DNA of 64,000 nt from NCBI RefSeq assembly GCF_050003625.1, contig NC_134397.1, positions 225,370,537 to 225,434,536 on the forward strand. Direction: 5' to 3'. The notes beneath the pieces were generated by a model, which saw only the letters and a list, made by a program, of their open reading frames with translations, was not told the origin of the DNA and did not search any database. Source of the stretch: Haematobia irritans (taxonomy: Eukaryota; Arthropoda; Insecta; Diptera; Muscidae). Below are positions 59,693 to 64,000 of the stretch, one piece after another; positions within the stretch are counted from its first letter, which is position 1; each line of letters begins with the position of its first letter. A program made the translations under genes and the position numbers.

Positions 59693-60350
59693 ATCGATGT
59701 CTACATTCCAAAGTGCGCTAAGTCTAAAAAGTGAATTTTACAGGAAACAAGTTCAAAGTTTTGTTTTTTGAAATTTCTAAAAACCCGTATAATATAGAAA
59801 TTCCCTTATTTTCGGTCTTAAGATAATATTTTTTATAAATTTTCTTTTTAGCATATATGAACTTAAAATAGTGATAATAGAACATGGCTAAAAATGACAT
59901 AGACCACTTTAAGCTGAGTACTATGTTCAGTTTTCAAGCTGAAAACCCGCTTATTTTCACGGTTACTTTTTTAATTTAATTAAATTATAAATACAAAATG
60001 GTTCACAATCAATTCCTTAGATCTTTTCCATTCATTATTTCGCAAGACTTTTTATAAATATAATCGTCTTCATATAGATTTTTGTACTTTTAATTTAGTG
60101 TTTTGGTGAAAAATACGAACATAGTACTCACCATTAGACCGAACAAAGCTTTTTGCCCTTTTTGGATTGGACATTTTCTAAAACTTTAATCACAGGCTAA
60201 GTACAATATTAACCATAACTTTTGATAGAAGGGTCCAATAAATTCCAAATTTTGACAGAATTCAATTCACATCAATCCGAATAAAAAACAGCGAACTCCA
60301 CAAAACATGCTAAGACGACTTAGCGTACTCTGGAATGAGGCCATCGATAT
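59693..60350 (+). mobile_element. TIR element, copy B (ATCGATGTC family), with nested MITE
   Basis: Ends ATCGATGTCTACATTCCAAA with GTGCGCTAAGT and, in complement, ATCGATGGCCTCATTCCAGA with GTACGCTAAGT. The interior matches 30579-30968 in reverse. A Harbinger-like MITE (59912-60133) sits inside, so this copy predates that insertion. Confidence 0.7.
59912..60133. mobile_element. Harbinger-like MITE, 222 bp, nested
   Basis: AGCTGAGTACTATGTTCAG to GAACATAGTACTCACCA, flanked by TTA (59909-59911 and 60134-60136). It matches the reverse of the other copies. Confidence 0.75.
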
Positions 60351-61007
60351 GATAACAATACTTTTATAATAACATTAAATACATTTACAACATAAATAAT
60401 AAACATCTCTATATAATAGGTTTTATTAAGTTTATCTTTGTGGGAAAAACAAGACATTTTCAATTTAATAAATTAATTGCGAAAAGTGAAAACATGCACT
60501 CGGTTTTACTCCCCACTGTACGTCATGTTATAGGGGCTATATTTATTTATAGCCCCTATAAATTAATTTCTAGATTTTGCCGTGATGCGATTTGATTTAG
60601 TTTCAGTTAAATTTTGTTTCAATTGTATGCTTGGCCGTTTTTCTTTTTCTTTATTTTGAAATTGGTTTTATTTTACTTTTATATTAATTCTTATTAATGA
60701 GAAAATACCATGGAAGAAATGTTCTAATAATTTTATTTTATATGAAAAGGTCATTGCTCCAGGCGTATTCGATATTATGGACGATGGTCTCCGTATTGAT
60801 TACAAAATTGCATGTAGTAAAAAGTATGACCCAGTATCGGCATTTGTTTTTAATCTAGTATAATAAACATGAAAACAATAACGTTTGATTGTTTCAATGC
60901 GAAATACTACACGATTAAAAAAAAAATCAGAACATCAGTATGCTGGATAAAGGAAAGCCTTTCATCTAAAACTGAAAATAATGTGAAATACTTTGTAATT
61001 ATAACAA
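60351..61007. other. Noncoding DNA
   Basis: AT-rich; no gene or family recognised. Confidence 0.4.
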
Positions 61008-61100
61008 ATATATATGGCCGTAAGTTCAGCCAGGCTGAATTGTATGTACTCTCCACCATGGATTGTGTAGAAAGTTCTACTAAAGACTGTCATCCATAAT
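61008..61100 (+). repeat. Left end of a mini-me-like element
   Basis: TATATATGGCCGTAAGTTCA, CCACCATGGATTGTGTAGAA and GACTGTCATCCATAATCG match the first ~90 bp of the element at 4624-6961, then stop. Confidence 0.75.
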
Positions 61101-61232
61101 CGAATTACTTGGGTTTGGTAACAAATGGCAATAGCAAAGAATACACTCATAGAAATAAGTCTGCTAAAAGCAGCAGTCTGCTGGTATATTTTTGTACATC
61201 AGGATCTAACGAACAACAAATTATAAAATTGT

Positions 61233-62169
61233 TATACCCTCCACCATAGGAAGGGTGGAAGGGTCGTTCCGTTTGTAACACATCAAAACATTGCTCTAAG
61301 GCCCCATAAAGTGTATATATTGTGGGTCGTAGTGACATTCTTAGTCGATCTAGCCACGTCCGTCCGTCCGTCTGTTGAAATCACGCTAACTTCCAAATGA
61401 AATAAGCTGTCGACTTGAAACTTGGCACAAGTAGTTGTTATTGATGTAGGTCGGATGTTATTGCAAATGGGCCATATCGGGCCACTTTTACGTATAGCCC
61501 CCATAAAACCCATCCCAGATTTGGCTTGCGGAGCCTCTTAGAGAGGCAAATTTTATCCGATCCGGTTGAAATTTTGTACTTGGTGTTAGTATATGGTCTC
61601 TAACAACCATGCAAAAATTGCTCCATATCGGTCCATAAATATATATAGCCCCCATATAAACCGATCCTCAGATTTCGTATTGGAACCTCTTGGGGGAGCA
61701 AATTTCATTGGATTCACTGGAAATTTTGTATTTTGTGTAAGTATATGGACACTACTAACCAATCAAAAATTAGTTTATATCGGTCCATAATTACATATAG
61801 CACCCATATAAACCGATCCCCAGATTTGACCTCCGGAGCCTCTTGGAGGAGCAAAATTCATACAATTCGTTGGAAATTTGGTACAAACTTGGTCCATATC
61901 GTAATTGCATATAGCCTCCATATAAAGCGACTCCCATATTTCAATTCCTCCACTCCAATTACCGCACAAAAGTTCATATGGGTTCGTAATTATTTGTAGA
62001 CTTACCTATATATACCACGTATGGACTACTTAACTTGACATCGGTAAGTATTATCACAACCTTAGTAATTCGATTGTGGATGACAGTCTTCAGTAGAATT
62101 TTCTACGCAATCCATGGTGGAGGGTACATAAGATTCGGCCTGACCGAACTTTCGGCCGTACTACTTGTT
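61233..62169 (-). repeat. mini-me/DINE-like element (reverse)
   Basis: TATACCCTCCACCATAGGAA at the left, CCGTCCGTCCGTCTG near 61360, about four 153-bp-type units in reverse (GTATAGCCCCCATA, ATATAGCCCCCATATAAACC), and the right end with CAATCCATGGTGGAGGGTAC, CGGCCTGACCGAA and CTACTTGTTA. It carries the left-end block of the 4.6-kb element, inverted. Confidence 0.75.
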
Positions 62170-62399
62170 AGGTTATAAATTTTTTCCCCCCAAAGCGTAT
62201 CTAAGAACCAAAAGTAGTTTTTGGAATATTTTTCCACTGTAATATCTTTCAAAGCTCCTAAACGCGATCAGCAAACATTTTGTTTGCTGTTATGTCTCAT
62301 TTTGGGCAAATACTACAGATATTCATAAAATATTGTTTTACGATAGACCCTAAGTTGACATTTTTATTCGTTTTAGCCTAACTGAAACAGTGTAGTCGA

Positions 62400-62460
62400 G
62401 CTTAAGAAATAGCAGACAATGTTTGCTATTTCAGCAAACATTGTCTGCTATTTCTTAAGC
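62400..62460. repeat. Perfect 28-bp inverted repeat with 5-base loop
   Basis: Arms 62400-62427 and 62433-62460 are exact complements (GCTTAAGAAATAGCAGACAA with TGTTTGCT). The loop is ATTTC. It is part of the AGCAGAC-rich repeat. Confidence 0.85.
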
Positions 62461-62534
62461 TTTTTTTAGCAGACATTTTGTTGTTTTAGCAGACTTTGAT
62501 GCTGTTTCTACTAACAAATTTATTTGGGTGTATA

Positions 62535-63074
62535 CATGTAAGCTCTTTGGTAGAATTTGAAATTACAATGCCAAAACCAAATTCTTCAATGTTTGATCTT
62601 CATGCAATAAACTAATTGGCAAGTTTAGTCAAAATTCCATTTACCATAGACAGTTTATATGCATATCTCTTGCCAATATTGGGGGTCGTTAATGTCATAT
62701 ATTGTCTACTGATATCATTTGTTTTGCAACACGCAATAGGCTTCAATTATATATCAAAATGGATGTTATTGGCAATTATGTATAAAAAGAACTTTAATGG
62801 ATTCCCATTGGCAATAAATTATTTTATGTATACATTATTATATATATTTATTGATATATTATTTGTTTAGAAGTAAAAATGTTGTATGATTTTAAATATC
62901 ATAATTTTTGAATACAAGAGCGCTATCACAGTCCTAGTACAAGCAATTTGTCTGTATTGTATTACTTATCAATAGCCCGTTTTTTTTTTTGATAACAGCA
63001 AGCACGGAATCATATCATAAAAAAACTTGTTGGAAACTAAATTTATTTTAAATGCATTTGTTGCTAAATGTTTT
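62535..63074. other. Noncoding DNA
   Basis: An 84-codon open frame at 62616-62870 is hydrophobic and AT-driven and has no family I know; I do not call it. Nothing else seen. Confidence 0.45.
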
Positions 63075-63109
63075 TTTTTTTTTGTTTAAATAAATACACA
63101 AATTATATT

Positions 63110-63180
63110 AGGTTAGGTTAGGTGGCAGCCCGATATATTAGGCTCACTTAGACTATTCAGTCGATTGTGATACCACATTG
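63110..63180 (-). repeat. SINE stub with an exact 35-bp target duplication
   Basis: Only 71 bp of the SINE's 3' end (AGGTTAGGTTAGGTGGCAGC to GTGATACCACATTG). It is bordered by the same 35 bp on both sides (63075-63109 and 63181-63215; nine T, then GTTTAAATAAATACACAAAT, then TATATT). This is a 5'-truncated retroposed copy. Confidence 0.88.
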
Positions 63181-63215
63181 TTTTTTTTTGTTTAAATAAA
63201 TACACAAATTATATT

Positions 63216-63623
63216 GGTTAGATTCAAATGAAAGCAATATTTTCATATCTAAATTTAGCGTTGTAATATATTTTTTGAGACATATCGCTAAAATAACCAC
63301 ACGCAAAAAAATAATTCTTTCCTCCCAAACGAAATTTTAGACAAACAAAGTTCGTTTCTCATTTGCTTTTCGCTGTAAGGAAGTGTATTTGGAAGAAAAG
63401 TATATACTTTTTGTGATAAACGTTTATTCTTTTCCAGGATGTAAAAACAATTTCATAAAGTCAAACTCAAAAAAAAGAAAAACATTGTTTTCTTGCTAAT
63501 TGCATTTTCCCTCACATCTTTCTCACATCCACGAGGTTTTTTAGTTCTTAACACCTTTTCCTGTAATACCAACAATGTAGAAGAAATTATACGATTTTAT
63601 AAATTTTTAAAATTTTTTTACCT
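63216..63623. other. Noncoding DNA
   Basis: AT-rich, no gene or repeat family recognised. Confidence 0.4.
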
Positions 63624-63698
63624 TTAGCCTGGACGGAGAATCGAACCACGGACCATGCACTTTGTAAGCCAACACACTAACCACTGAGCTATGTACCT
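63624..63698 (-). repeat. tRNA-like SINE head (reverse)
   Basis: Reverse strand reads ACATAGCTCAGTGGTTAGTG (A box) and, after ~25 bases, CCGTGGTTCGATTCTCCGTC (B box, T arm), then AGGCTAAAGGTAAAAAAA. The boxes fit RNA polymerase III promoters. Arms pair poorly as a full tRNA, so a SINE or tRNA pseudogene is likelier. Confidence 0.6.
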
Positions 63699-63810
63699 GT
63701 TATGGTCATCAATAGATAAATATCCATATAAGTTATATTTATATAGCATAGCTTACGGCGCCCACGAACCGAATAAACAAAGTTTATTTAACAGAAACAA
63801 ACATTTAGTT

Positions 63811-63885
63811 TGGCACCGTGGAGCAGTGGTTGCTACGTCCGACTCTCATGCCAAGGGTCGTGGGTTCGATCCCTGCTTCGGCCAA
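63811..63885 (+). repeat. tRNA-like SINE head (forward)
   Basis: TGGCACCGTGGAGCAGTGGT (A box) and GTCGTGGGTTCGATCCCTGC (B box), ending TTCGGCCA, which pairs with the opening TGGC. It resembles the head of the SINEs at 19532 and 41599 (GGTCGTGGGTTCGATTCCTG, CTTCGACC) but is followed by poly-T rather than that SINE body, so it is a related, distinct family. It faces the element at 63624-63698 head to head. Confidence 0.6.
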
Positions 63886-64000
63886 AGTTTTTTTTTTTTG
63901 CTTTTGTTTTTTTTTACATATATTCCAGATATATTCGGAAGATTCCGAAAAAATGTTCAACATTACATTGTACTATATTAAATTTTGACTGTAAAATGTG

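Larger units (their letters stand above)
61143..62532. mobile_element. Possible MITE of AGCAGAC-rich type, split by mini-me
   Basis: ACACTCATAGAAATAAG followed by TCTGCTAAAAGCAGCAG at the left; the complement of the right end gives ACACCCAAATAAATTTG, then GTCTGCTAAAACAACAAAA. Internal AGCAAACATTTTGTTTGCT and the 28-bp hairpin at 62400-62460 belong to it. The mini-me element at 61233-62169 separates the two parts. I cannot fix the target duplication. Confidence 0.45.

Noticed and set aside
63811..63885. Functional tRNA gene
   Set aside because: A and B boxes are good, but the anticodon and acceptor arms do not pair cleanly and the sequence resembles the SINE heads elsewhere in the window.

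Overview
This is a window of insect nuclear DNA, most likely from a calyptrate (muscid, Stomoxyini-like) fly. Three things point there. The host genes have fly-type exon structure. There are four irritans-subfamily mariner copies close to Himar1, first described from the horn fly Haematobia irritans. The repeats have the (TA)n/(GTCY)n layout of dipteran mini-me/DINE elements. The DNA is AT-rich and gene-poor; the large majority is transposable elements, often nested two or three deep. Species is inferred, not shown.

Only three host genes are supported. (1) A four-exon mitochondrial 2-Cys peroxiredoxin (Prx3 type), + strand, 36890-37853. (2) Splicing factor 1 (SF1/BBP), - strand, six coding exons between 47542 and 38928; its 5.1-kb fourth intron holds a tRNA-SINE, a dead mariner and a tandem duplication. 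(3) An equilibrative nucleoside transporter (SLC29/ENT), + strand, with an uninterrupted 458-codon frame at 52882-54258. The first two are convergent neighbours about 1.1 kb apart, with a dead LINE fragment between them.

Layout. 0-9 kb: mini-me-like elements (one with a dozen 153-bp tandem units), a GC-rich minisatellite and old unclassified repeats. 9.2-12.9 kb: an old mariner relic split by a TTAA-flanked MITE and a 1.4-kb hAT-like element, abutted by Himar-like copy 1. 13.8-16.9 kb: a possible large TIR element. 17-20.7 kb: Himar-like copy 2, split by a mini-me element and a SINE. 20.7-31 kb: MITEs and two elements built from 29-bp satellite arrays in opposite orientations. 31.6-34 kb: Himar-like copy 4 (reverse), split by a Harbinger-like MITE and a hAT-like element. 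34-36 kb: mini-me. 36.9-47.5 kb: Prx3, LINE relic, SF1. 47.6-51.4 kb: a TA-flanked MITE, two ~390-bp palindromes and nested inverted-repeat elements. 51.4-54.7 kb: ENT gene. 55.7-64 kb: more mini-me, satellite, Harbinger-like MITEs, truncated SINEs and tRNA-like SINE heads.

No bacterial-style operon, CRISPR array, virus or rRNA gene was seen. No intact transposase was found: every mariner copy has stops, frameshifts or insertions. The main value of the window is its readable insertion history: at least seven insertions can be undone on paper with matching target-site duplications, and two of them restore the broken reading frame exactly. I did not find a credible new enzymatic system. The most unusual items are the 153-bp unit shared by three diverged repeat subfamilies, the 29-bp-array transposon, and a 71-bp SINE stub flanked by an exact 35-bp duplication.
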